A stretch of DNA of 64,000 nt from NCBI RefSeq assembly GCF_001050235.1, contig NZ_DF967972.1:2741901-2805900 (forward strand), written 5' to 3'. Source of the DNA: Longilinea arvoryzae (GTDB lineage: Bacteria; Chloroflexota; Anaerolineae; Anaerolineales; Anaerolineaceae). A model generated the notes under the pieces. That model did not search any database, had not been told where the DNA came from, and was given only the letters and a program-made list of their open reading frames with translations. Below, one piece after another: positions 43,133 to 51,549 of the stretch. A program made the translations under genes and the position numbers. Each line of letters begins with the position of its first letter. Position 1 is the stretch's first letter.

Positions 43133-43507
43133 GATGCAATATGAATTGTCAATGACCAGAGAGCGTTTGAAAAAGATACAGAAGACCTTTATCCCAATTG
43201 ATTAGGATTGTCTGAAAATACCCTACAGGGCCAATTTGTTCCAATTCTATAATGCTTTCGATAATAATTCTTATCGAAATCATATTGATAACATTGATTA
43301 TATGCTAGTTATAGATGCCTCCCCCCCCGCCAAATGACTTGAACGTCATTCGCTTAACACTGAAATCCATCATCCAAATCGAATCATCAAAATCCTTCTG
43401 GTGTCTTCCATGTGGATTGCAATATTCTGTTTGGACCTGATTTTCATCGTCCGCTCCCCCACTGCGATGATAAAATCAAATCAAATCGAATGGAGGATAG
43501 AAACCTC
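43133..43507. other. AT-rich intergenic region with promoter-like and operator-like signals
   Basis: This 375-base stretch contains no credible gene. It holds a -10-like TATAAT (43248-43253), a perfect inverted repeat TTTCGATAA-N6-TTATCGAAA (43256-43279), an eight-C run near 43320 and then the leader of the next gene. It is markedly more AT-rich than the rest of the window. Confidence 0.7.
43248..43279 (+). promoter_or_regulatory. -10 element with overlapping inverted repeat
   Basis: TATAAT at 43248-43253 is followed after two bases by TTTCGATAA-TAATTC-TTATCGAAA (43256-43279), a perfect 9-bp dyad covering the expected start site. This is the geometry of a repressor operator. The downstream gene is the GyrA-CTD-like protein at 43508. 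Confidence 0.5.
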
Positions 43508-44560
43508 ATGGAAAGACCGGATCTGACGAATATCAGAACAGATGTTCTGGCTTATATCGAATCGCTGGAAGCGCGCATCGCCTTTCTGGAAGGCAAACGC
43601 AGTCGCGTAACGATTCACGAGGAAGAACCCGAAATTCATCATGAGACCGCCCTGCCGGAAGAAAAACCGACCACCGACAGCCTCATCAGCCTGAGCGCGA
43701 ACGGAAAGATCAAACGCACCCAGCGTCACCTGTACAGCCGCCAGCACCGCAGCGGCATGGGCGTCTTCGACCTGGACATCGATCTGCCGGATCTGCCGGC
43801 GGCGCTGCAAGTCTGCCCGGAGAGCACCAGCCTGCTCCTATTCACCAACCTGGCGCGCGTTTTCCGGCTGCCGGTCGGCAAGATGGACGCCCGTGAAGTT
43901 CGCGCAAAAGGCGAAGACCTGACCATTCGTTTCCCGCTCGAAGAAGGCGAACGTTACGTCGCGGTCCTGCCGGATCGCGCCAGCGGGTTTGTGGCCCTGG
44001 CGTCTGAGCGCGGCCGTATTCGCATTCTGCGCCACCACCTTTTCGGCGAGCACATGCGCCCCGGAACGGCCATGTTCAAGCCGGAGGAATTCGGACAGCT
44101 CACCACCGTGTGCTGGTCGCCGGGCAGCCTCGACCTGCTGCTGCTGTCGCGGCGCGGCATGGGCATTCGCTTTTCAGAAAAGCTGGTCAATCCGCAGGGT
44201 GATCTTGGCCTCCGGTTGGCCGAAGGCGACAGCCTGGTTGCGGTGCTCTCCGTCAGCGAGGAAAGCTCGGTGTTCATCGCCGGCGCGGACGGGCGCGGCA
44301 CTGTGCGCAAGATGAGTTCTTTCGCCCCCAACAAATCGACCGGCGGCAGCGGCAAGATCGCCATGCGCAGCGATCAAATCGCCGGCGCGCTGGTCGTCGA
44401 TCCCAACGACGACATCTTTATGGCCTCCCGCCTGGCCAAGGTGATCCGTTTCCCGGTCAACGAAGTGCCAGAGACGGACGGTGTCGTTCAGGGAGTGGTC
44501 TGCATGCAGTTGCGCGCCGATGACGTGGTGGCATTATCCACCAGCAAGGCGCTTTCATAA
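43508..44560 (+). CDS. Standalone GyrA C-terminal-domain-like beta-propeller
   Basis: The 350-aa protein has an N-terminal short coiled region (to residue 40) and then five to six blade-like repeats of the DNA gyrase A C-terminal propeller, e.g. LLLFTNLARVFRLPV, GFVALASERGRIRILR, LLLLSRRGMGIRF, VFIAGADGRGTVRK and IFMASRLAKVIRF. It has no topoisomerase breakage-reunion domain and no active tyrosine. GyrA-CTD propellers wrap DNA. Function alone is unknown; it may be a DNA-binding or architectural protein. The start at 43508 follows GGAGG (43492-43496). LarA paralogue 2 is 19 bases downstream. Confidence 0.82.
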   Translation: MERPDLTNIRTDVLAYIESLEARIAFLEGKRSRVTIHEEEPEIHHETALPEEKPTTDSLISLSANGKIKRTQRHLYSRQHRSGMGVFDLDIDLPDLPAALQVCPESTSLLLFTNLARVFRLPVGKMDAREVRAKGEDLTIRFPLEEGERYVAVLPDRASGFVALASERGRIRILRHHLFGEHMRPGTAMFKPEEFGQLTTVCWSPGSLDLLLLSRRGMGIRFSEKLVNPQGDLGLRLAEGDSLVAVLSVSEESSVFIAGADGRGTVRKMSSFAPNKSTGGSGKIAMRSDQIAGALVVDPNDDIFMASRLAKVIRFPVNEVPETDGVVQGVVCMQLRADDVVALSTSKALS

Positions 44561-44579
44561 CAGGCGGATCGAGGTGCGG

Positions 44580-45848
44580 ATGCGTTCAACTTATGCACTA
44601 CCCTATGGAAAACGGACGCTCGAATTTTCCCTCCCGGAGACGCTTCAGGTGGACTGGGTCGCCCCCGCCCCGGTGCCTGGGACCCAACATCCCCTGACCG
44701 CGGTCGAGGAAGCGCTCGAGAAGCCGGTGGACGGAAAGGGCCTGGAACAGTTTCGCAGCGCGCAGTCCGCCGCCATTGCGGTCAACGATAAGACGCGCCC
44801 GGTCCCGCTCCATCTGCTGCTGCCGCCTTTATTGCAGAAAGTGGAAGGATTGGGAATCCCGCCCGAACGCATACAATTATTCTTCGCGACCGGTACGCAC
44901 CTGCCCATGGCGCAGGCGGAAATGGCGGCTTTGCTCCCCCCTGCCCTGGCAGAACGCTATCCGCTGATCAGCCACGATTGCGATGACCCCACTGGCCTGG
45001 TATCGCTGGGGACTACATCTCGCAGAACGCCCGTTCTATGTTCGAAATCTTTTCTGCAGGCCGATCTCAAAATCGTCACCGGGAACATCGAGCCGCACCA
45101 TTTTGCCGGTTTTTCCGGCGGCGCCAAGACTTTTTCAATCGGTCTGGCCGGCCGGGAGACGATCGACCGCAATCACAGCCTGCTGCTGGATCCCCATTCG
45201 CGCACGGGCGAATACGAACTCAACCCCCTGCGCCAGGATATCGAGGAAATCGGCCGCCTGGGCCGAATCGACCTGGCCCTGAATGCCGTGCTCAACGAAA
45301 AGAAGGAAATCGTAGAAGTTTTCGCCGGTTCGCCGGGTGGTGTGATGCAGGCCGGCATCCCCGTTGCCCGCCAGGTGTGCCAGACCGCCACGCACGGGCC
45401 GTACGACCTGGTGATTGCCTCGGTGGGCGGTCACCCCAAAGATATCAACCTGTATCAGGCCCAGAAGGCGTTGACGCACGCCTCCATGCTCACGCGGGAC
45501 GGCGGTGTGGTGATCCTGGTCGGTGCCTGCCCGGAAGGCAGCGGCAGCGTGGGTTATGAGACCTTCATGACCCAATCCGCCTCCGCCGAAGAAGCCCTGG
45601 CGAAATTCGACCGAATCAACTTCCACGTTGGACCGCACAAGGCTTTCCAATTCGCGCGTGAGCTGGTGCGGATCAAGGTGATTCTGGTGTCCGAGATGGC
45701 TGCGGACCTGGTCCGAAGGCTTCACCTCGTCCCGGCCGGTGATCCGGCAATGGCTCTCGATCTGGCGCTTCAAATTCTGCCGTCTGCCCGGCGCGTGGCG
45801 ATCCTGCCGCGGGCCATTAACACCATTCCGTTGCTTCACAAAGATTGA
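44580..45848 (+). CDS. LarA-family nickel-pincer enzyme (paralogue 2)
   Basis: The 422-aa protein starts at 44580 (GAGG 5 bases upstream). Key residues match LarA: H107 (GTHLPM), H173 (EPHHFAGFSG), K183 (GGAKTFSIG) and H199 (DRNHSLLL). It differs in most surface sequence from paralogue 1 at 38248, so it may act on a different alpha-hydroxy acid. It lies in a run with the GyrA-CTD-like gene and the esterase, all on the plus strand. No larB, larC or larE is seen. Confidence 0.86.
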   Translation: MRSTYALPYGKRTLEFSLPETLQVDWVAPAPVPGTQHPLTAVEEALEKPVDGKGLEQFRSAQSAAIAVNDKTRPVPLHLLLPPLLQKVEGLGIPPERIQLFFATGTHLPMAQAEMAALLPPALAERYPLISHDCDDPTGLVSLGTTSRRTPVLCSKSFLQADLKIVTGNIEPHHFAGFSGGAKTFSIGLAGRETIDRNHSLLLDPHSRTGEYELNPLRQDIEEIGRLGRIDLALNAVLNEKKEIVEVFAGSPGGVMQAGIPVARQVCQTATHGPYDLVIASVGGHPKDINLYQAQKALTHASMLTRDGGVVILVGACPEGSGSVGYETFMTQSASAEEALAKFDRINFHVGPHKAFQFARELVRIKVILVSEMAADLVRRLHLVPAGDPAMALDLALQILPSARRVAILPRAINTIPLLHKD

Positions 45849-45878
45849 TCGATTCACAGGGGCATCCCGGGAGGGAAA

Positions 45879-46661
45879 ATGGCCGATCGTTGCAGGATGC
45901 AAAACGCGGATATGGACGGCTCGGCCTTCTTCTGGCCCGGCAATTCGACCGGGATCCTGTTAATTCACGGTTTCACGGCCACCACCGTCGAGGTTCGCCC
46001 CCTGGCGGAGTATTTCCGGCGCGCGGGATTCAGCGTCGCCGGCCCGCTGCTGCCCGGGCACAACACCTCGCCTGAGGATCTCAATCAAAGACTCTGGCAG
46101 GAATGGGCCGCAGCCGCGGACCAGGGTTATCAAATGCTCCAATCCACCTGCAAAAGTGTATTCGTGGGCGGTGAATCACTGGGCGGTCTGCTGGCGTTCC
46201 AACTGGCCAGCCTGCATCCCGAAGCGTCCGGCGTGCTGGCTTATTCGCCGGCCTTGCGGGTAAAAAACATCCGGCGGGCGCGGTTTGCCCGATTCTTTAT
46301 TTCGATCATGGCCAAACGCAGCAATGGAAAATCCACCGAACCCCTCCCCTGGCAGGGATACACCGCCTATCCGGTAAAGGCGGCCTACCAGATGTACCGA
46401 TTTCAGCAGTACGTCGAGCCGCGGTTGAAGCGGGTCGCCCAACCCACCTTGATCCTGCAGGGTGAAAAGGATCGGACGATCGATCCGAACAGCTCACAAA
46501 TCATTTTCGACGCAATTTCATCGCCCCGTAAAGAATTGGTCTGGATGAAGAATTCGGGACATTGCATCATTCTGGATCAGGAATATGAACTGGTGATGAG
46601 CCGGAGCCTTTCCTTCGTACAATCCATCCTGCAATCCAAAGGATACCCCGTTTTCAAATGA
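45879..46661 (+). CDS. Alpha/beta-hydrolase, carboxylesterase/monoacylglycerol-lipase type
   Basis: The 260-aa protein has the oxyanion-hole LIHGFTAT segment, nucleophile Ser in GGESLGG (about residue 99), acid Asp in GEKDRTIDP and His in NSGHCII. No signal peptide, so it is cytosolic. The best match in style is Est30-like carboxylesterases, which act on short- to mid-chain esters. GGGAGGG precedes the ATG. It overlaps the MFS start by 4 bases (ATGA), implying a joint unit. Confidence 0.88.
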   Translation: MADRCRMQNADMDGSAFFWPGNSTGILLIHGFTATTVEVRPLAEYFRRAGFSVAGPLLPGHNTSPEDLNQRLWQEWAAAADQGYQMLQSTCKSVFVGGESLGGLLAFQLASLHPEASGVLAYSPALRVKNIRRARFARFFISIMAKRSNGKSTEPLPWQGYTAYPVKAAYQMYRFQQYVEPRLKRVAQPTLILQGEKDRTIDPNSSQIIFDAISSPRKELVWMKNSGHCIILDQEYELVMSRSLSFVQSILQSKGYPVFK

Positions 46662-48121
46662 ATCGCCTTTTCCGCTGGTATGACTATCTGACCTTCAACA
46701 TCTACTGGCTGGGTCTTTCGGCTTTATCCAACACCATGACGCCGTTGGTTGTGCCGTTGCTGGTCCAATCTTTCGTCGGCGAGCAGCTCAAGGGCACGTA
46801 TTACGGCAATTTACGCCTGTGGACTTTGATGGTCGCCATCCTGGTGCAGGCCCTGATGGGCATGCTTTCGGATCGTTCGACGCTGCGCTGGGGCCGCCGC
46901 CGGCCGTTCATTGTGGCCGGCACCCTGGGTGATCTGGTCATGATCGCGCTGGTGGGCTTTTCTGCCGGTCTGGAGGGCCTCTCGGGATACTGGTTCTTAT
47001 TTGGTACGATGATCCTCCTGATGGTCACCACCAACACCGCCCACGGCGCCACGCAGGGCATCATTCCCGACCTGGTGCCGCTCGAGAAGCGCGGCCGGTT
47101 CTCGGCCTTCAAGGCTTTACTGGAAATCCCCATTCCCTTGATCCTGGTATCCTTTACCATCGCGCGCCTGGTTGGCAGGCATAACCTGTGGGGCGCGTTG
47201 CTGATCCTCATGGTCATTCTGATCTTTTGCATGCTGGTGACCTTGCTGGTGCCGGAACAGCCCAACCAAGCCAGGCCCCAACCCGTGGATTGGAAAGAGC
47301 TGCTTCGCCTGGCCTTGATGACCGGCGCCTTCACGCTGGTCATCCTTGGGATCGGTTGGCTGGTACGATCGATTCAGCCCCTGCTGGGCGGTTTGAATTA
47401 CGGCATGCTGTTGGCAACGACCGGTTTGATGAGCCTGATCGGCATGGTAATCGCTGTCTACGGCGGCGTTACGGTCAGTTTGCGGATCGGCGTTGAAAGT
47501 AAAACGCTGCGGAAGGATCCATCTTTCCGCTGGTGGGTCATCAACCGGCTGGCTTTTCTGATCGGGGCCAATAATCTGGCCAGTTTCGCCATCTATTTCA
47601 TGCAGGCCCGCCTGGGCTACGTGCAGGCTGAAGCCGCCGGTCCGGCCTCGCGCCTGACCATGCTGGTTGGCGTTTTCATCCTGGCCAGCGCGCTGCCCAG
47701 CGGCTGGCTCAGCGACCGGTTCGGCCGCCGGCGCATCGTCGCCTGGGCGGGATTACTGGCCGCTGGCGGAACCCTGCTCGCTCTGGCAGCGCCGAGTCTG
47801 GTCGCGATTTATATCGGCGGGTGCATCATTGGTATGGGCATGGGATTGTTCTACACTGCCAACTGGGCGTTGGGCACGGAAATTGTACCCAAAGAAGAGG
47901 CCGGGCGATTCCTGGGCATTTCCAACCTGGCCGGCGCCGGGGCCGGCGCAATTGGCGCCTATATTGGCGGCCCGATGGCGGATTTTTTGGCCACGCAAAT
48001 GCCGAAGACCCCTGAAATGGGTTATGTATTGCTTTTCGCCATCTACGGCGTGCTCTTTCTGGTGTCGATTGGGGCTTTGACCCAGGTTCGGGAGACATCG
48101 AAGGCAGGCGATCTTGCTTAG
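46658..48121 (+). CDS. MFS transporter (sugar/GPH-SLC45-like)
   Basis: The 487-aa protein has about 12 hydrophobic helices and MFS loop motifs (GMLSDRSTLRWGRRRPFIVAG after helix 2, SDRFGRRRIVAWAG after helix 8) that resemble SLC45/GPH sugar symporters. It is coupled to the esterase gene by ATGA overlap. A sugar or glycoside substrate is a guess; transport direction cannot be read. The gene ends 60 bases before the Gls24 gene. Confidence 0.87.
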   Translation: MNRLFRWYDYLTFNIYWLGLSALSNTMTPLVVPLLVQSFVGEQLKGTYYGNLRLWTLMVAILVQALMGMLSDRSTLRWGRRRPFIVAGTLGDLVMIALVGFSAGLEGLSGYWFLFGTMILLMVTTNTAHGATQGIIPDLVPLEKRGRFSAFKALLEIPIPLILVSFTIARLVGRHNLWGALLILMVILIFCMLVTLLVPEQPNQARPQPVDWKELLRLALMTGAFTLVILGIGWLVRSIQPLLGGLNYGMLLATTGLMSLIGMVIAVYGGVTVSLRIGVESKTLRKDPSFRWWVINRLAFLIGANNLASFAIYFMQARLGYVQAEAAGPASRLTMLVGVFILASALPSGWLSDRFGRRRIVAWAGLLAAGGTLLALAAPSLVAIYIGGCIIGMGMGLFYTANWALGTEIVPKEEAGRFLGISNLAGAGAGAIGAYIGGPMADFLATQMPKTPEMGYVLLFAIYGVLFLVSIGALTQVRETSKAGDLA

Positions 48122-48138
48122 TAAATGCAAATCACGTG

Positions 48139-48144
48139 TATAAT
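48139..48144 (+). promoter_or_regulatory. -10 element before the Gls24-nusB unit
   Basis: TATAAT 37 bases before the ATG at 48181. The nearest -35-like TTGCTT (48114-48119) is 19 bases away, so spacing is loose. Confidence 0.4.
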
Positions 48145-48180
48145 ACAGGAGAACTTCGAGCGTTTTACCACGGAGATACT

Positions 48181-48534
48181 ATGTCTGATCAAACAAGATC
48201 ACCCGGAAAAACAACCATCGCACCGGATGTGTTAATACAAATTGCAAAGCTGTCGACCCTTAGCGTGCCCGGAGTGAGCAAACTTGCCACAGTGGCACCC
48301 GAGGTCAATCGTCTGTTCAAGCCTGGCGCTTCAGAAGGGGTGAAAATCACGGTTGAGAACAACCAGGTCTATGCGGATCTGTATGTGATTTTGCGCCGGG
48401 ATGTAAATGTGCGTGATATCAGCCGGCTCATTCAGAATCAAGTCGCCCGCGCGATTGTTGAAATGGTCGGCATGGAAGTCGGCAAGGTCAACGTTCATGT
48501 CGAAGATATCGATTATTCAGAACCGGTTGCATAA
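48181..48534 (+). CDS. Asp23/Gls24 family envelope stress protein
   Basis: The 117-aa protein matches the Asp23/Gls24 family (APDVLIQIAKLSTLSVPGV, VYADLYVILRRDVNVRDISRLIQNQVARAI, VNVHVEDID). Members are abundant membrane-associated cell-envelope proteins in Gram-positive and related bacteria, and genes of this family often sit directly before nusB. Start at 48181 follows GGAG. The exact role is unknown; the family is linked to alkaline and envelope stress. Confidence 0.9.
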   Translation: MSDQTRSPGKTTIAPDVLIQIAKLSTLSVPGVSKLATVAPEVNRLFKPGASEGVKITVENNQVYADLYVILRRDVNVRDISRLIQNQVARAIVEMVGMEVGKVNVHVEDIDYSEPVA

Positions 48535-48540
48535 AAAACC

Positions 48541-48987
48541 ATGAAGTCTCGCACCAAGGCGCGCTGCGTTGCCTTGCAAGTCCTTTACGAATGTGATATG
48601 ACAGGCCACTCTCCCCAGGAAGTGCTGGAAGAGCGGTTGCTTGAAGATCCCATGGAAAATGTGCTGGCTGATTTCAGCCGGCAGATCATCCAGGGAGTTC
48701 TTCCGATTACAAATAAGCTGGATGCGTTTATTGCCGAACACGCGCCCGAATGGCCCATGGATCAGGTGGCGATCATCGATCGGAATATCCTGCGCATCGC
48801 CTTGTGGGAATTTGCAGTCGAAAATTGCACACCGATTAAAGTTGCCATCAATGAAGCCATCGAGCTTGCGAAAATGTTTGGTTCTGACAGCACACCCCGT
48901 TTTGTCAACGGGGTGCTGGGTAGTCTGGCAAATCGACAACAAGAGATTTTACAAAAATTGCACTCTACGTTACGAGGAACGACCTAG
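48541..48987 (+). CDS. nusB: Transcription antitermination protein NusB
   Basis: NusB binds boxA RNA with NusE (S10) and supports rRNA antitermination. The 148-aa all-helical protein has RTKARCVALQVLYECDMTG at the N-terminus, the central MDQVAIIDRNILRIALWE helix and the C-terminal PIKVAINEAIELAKMFG...RFVNGVLGSL motif. It is 6 bases after the Gls24 gene. Confidence 0.95.
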   Translation: MKSRTKARCVALQVLYECDMTGHSPQEVLEERLLEDPMENVLADFSRQIIQGVLPITNKLDAFIAEHAPEWPMDQVAIIDRNILRIALWEFAVENCTPIKVAINEAIELAKMFGSDSTPRFVNGVLGSLANRQQEILQKLHSTLRGTT

Positions 48988-49043
48988 AGCGGACAGACGC
49001 GAGGTCGACTCTGTACGTTATGGGTCCATTTTGGAGGGGCATA

Positions 49044-51521
49044 ATGAACACTGCTGGCCGCCGGTCCTTCTATCTGATCGTTTTCATTTTCTTAAGCGCT
49101 TCACTCCTTCTGGGCGCCTGTACCACCACCGGAAATATTCCCGCGCCGGAAGCGTCCAATTCTTCGGCCAGCGGACCATTGGCTGAAATCACTTTCGATG
49201 TCTCCCTGCCGGCCGGCGCTGCGGCCTCTGCCAGTTTGAGCCTGGAAGTCCTGGATGAAGTCACCGGCCTGGCGCTCAATCCATCCCGGTATGCCATGAC
49301 GGCCATTGCCGACGGACGTTTTTCGGCCAAGCTGGCTTTCGCGGCCGGCAGCCTGATCAAGTACCGGTACATCCGCGAGGGCACACCGCCGGCGGTCGAG
49401 TATGACAGCACAAATCAGCAAATCCGTTACCGGACCTATCATGTTACCGGTCCGGACCAGGTTCAGGATTCGATTGCCGCGTGGAATGACCAACCCTTCA
49501 GTGGGCAAACCGGTCGGATCCGCGGCCAGGTCCTGGATGCCGCGACGAATTCACCCATACCCAGTTTGATGGTTTCCGCCGCCGGCGTTTCGACCCTGAC
49601 CGCTTCGGATGGCAGTTTTCTGCTGGAAGGAATACCGGTCGGTACACATACGCTGGTCGCTTACAGCCTGGACGGCCAATATGTGACCTTCCAACAGGGC
49701 GCGACGATCGCAGACGGAGCAACCACCCCGGCAGTCATCTCGTTGAACCCCACCCAGATGATCACCGTCAGTTTTGTGGTCAAACCTCCGCAGGGTAGCC
49801 TGGCGGGCATTCCGATTCGCATGGTCGGCAACCTGTTCTCTTTGGGGAATACGTATGCCGATCTGTCGGGCGGGATGAGCGTCATCGCCAGCCGGGCGCC
49901 GTTATTGACTTTGCGCGACGACGGCAGTTATTCGATCGTCCTGACGCTGCCGGCCGGATTCGACCTGCGCTATAAATACACGCTTGGCGACGGCTTTTGG
50001 AATGGTGAACTTGCCACGAATGGCAATTTCTTCACCCGCCAGTTGATCGTTCCACAGGCGGATACCACCATTGAAGATCAAATCGGAACCTGGAACGCCT
50101 CGTCCTCGGCGCCCATTACATTTACAGTGACCGTGCCCGAAAATACGCCGGCAACCGATTCGGTGTCCATCCAGTTCAACCCCTTTGGTTGGATGGAACC
50201 GATTCCGATGTGGCCGTTGGGCAACCATCAATACACCTATATATTGTATAACCCGATGGGCGTTCTCGGAAATGTGGGTTATCGTTATTGCCGAAACGAA
50301 CAGTGCGGTGTGGCGGATAGTGTCGATACGGCCGGTCCGGCATCCACCGGCAAGACTTTTACCACCAGCTCGACCGTCCAGACCTTCACCGATACGGTGA
50401 CCGAATGGCACTGGTGGCAAACCCTTTCCGAGCCAACCACGGTCCTGGCACCCGATATTTCCAGCCGCGGCCCTGCCTTCTGGGCCGGCGCTGAACTACA
50501 ATCGGATTACAACCCAAACTGGCAATCCCATTACAGTGCAAGCTTTCAAACCCTGAAAGGGATTGGCGCCAACTATGTAGTCATTCCCATGACCTGGACA
50601 TTCACCCGCGACGCCGCGCCTGTCTTAAAAGCGGTTCCGGGCAACGATGCCTTATGGTCCGATCTGGCCCAGCAGGTATCTCTGGCCCATGAAAGCGGCC
50701 TGCGTGTTGTCCTTGCGCCGTACGTTCAATTCGAAGTGGCCAGCCAGGACTGGTGGAAAGCAGCCGCGAAGGACGCCGGTTGGTGGGATCGTTTCTTCGA
50801 ACAGTATGCCACCTTCCTGCGGAATGCAGCCGATTTCGCCGCGCAAAATAATGTCACTGCCCTGATTTTGGGCGACCCATCCCTCTCCCCTGCTTATCCT
50901 GAAGCGACCCTGGCAAACGGAACGCCGGCCACTCAGCCCGAGGATATCGAAGCGCGTTGGGAAAAAGTGATCACCGACACCCGGTCGCGTTTCACCGGCC
51001 AGGTTCTGTGGCAGCAGGAATTTACCGGGAATCCACTGAGTTCGCCGCTGCCGGTCAGCCTGTTCGATGCAATTTATCTGGATTGGGCGGCCCCGTTGAC
51101 GACCTCTGATTCACCCATCGAATCGGATTTGGAGACCGAGTTCGGTCGCCTGCTGGATGAAGAAATCGCACCGTTCCAATCTGAAGATGGGATTCCGGTG
51201 ATTCTGGCTTTGAATTTTGCCTCGGCGTCCGGCGCCGCCCGGCAGTGCGTCACGCTGAACGGGAATTGTCTGCCGGATGTGGCTCTTTCGCAGCCCTATC
51301 TGGAACTGCAAAACATCCCTGTCGATCTTCAGGCCCAGGTTGATTTATACAATGCCGCGCTTGGCGCAATGAATACCCGGGATTGGATTTCGGGTGTGAT
51401 CACCAGAGGATTCTATCCCCCGGTCGCTTTGCAAGACGCATCCACCTCGACGTATGGAAAACCTGCAATGGATATCCTCTGGTACTGGTTCCCCCGCTTA
51501 ACCGGGGCGAACAGCCAGTGA
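49044..51521 (+). CDS. Large lipoprotein with beta domains and glycoside-hydrolase-like barrel
   Basis: The 825-aa protein has a lipoprotein signal (lipobox LLLGAC, Cys near residue 27) and is exported. Then come a beta-rich domain like a starch-binding module, a carboxypeptidase-regulatory-like domain (IRGQVLDAATNSPIPSLMV...), two further beta modules (one with PENTPATDSVSIQFNPFG), and a C-terminal TIM-barrel-like region from about residue 490 (FWAGAELQSDYNPNW, GANYVVIPMTW, LAHESGLRVVLAPYV). The barrel resembles GH113-type glycoside hydrolases, but the expected Glu after the fourth strand reads LILGDPSLSP, so catalysis is in doubt. Start at 49044 follows GGAGG. Confidence 0.75.
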   Translation: MNTAGRRSFYLIVFIFLSASLLLGACTTTGNIPAPEASNSSASGPLAEITFDVSLPAGAAASASLSLEVLDEVTGLALNPSRYAMTAIADGRFSAKLAFAAGSLIKYRYIREGTPPAVEYDSTNQQIRYRTYHVTGPDQVQDSIAAWNDQPFSGQTGRIRGQVLDAATNSPIPSLMVSAAGVSTLTASDGSFLLEGIPVGTHTLVAYSLDGQYVTFQQGATIADGATTPAVISLNPTQMITVSFVVKPPQGSLAGIPIRMVGNLFSLGNTYADLSGGMSVIASRAPLLTLRDDGSYSIVLTLPAGFDLRYKYTLGDGFWNGELATNGNFFTRQLIVPQADTTIEDQIGTWNASSSAPITFTVTVPENTPATDSVSIQFNPFGWMEPIPMWPLGNHQYTYILYNPMGVLGNVGYRYCRNEQCGVADSVDTAGPASTGKTFTTSSTVQTFTDTVTEWHWWQTLSEPTTVLAPDISSRGPAFWAGAELQSDYNPNWQSHYSASFQTLKGIGANYVVIPMTWTFTRDAAPVLKAVPGNDALWSDLAQQVSLAHESGLRVVLAPYVQFEVASQDWWKAAAKDAGWWDRFFEQYATFLRNAADFAAQNNVTALILGDPSLSPAYPEATLANGTPATQPEDIEARWEKVITDTRSRFTGQVLWQQEFTGNPLSSPLPVSLFDAIYLDWAAPLTTSDSPIESDLETEFGRLLDEEIAPFQSEDGIPVILALNFASASGAARQCVTLNGNCLPDVALSQPYLELQNIPVDLQAQVDLYNAALGAMNTRDWISGVITRGFYPPVALQDASTSTYGKPAMDILWYWFPRLTGANSQ

Positions 51522-51549
51522 AATAATAATCTCAAAGGAGCTTTCAACA

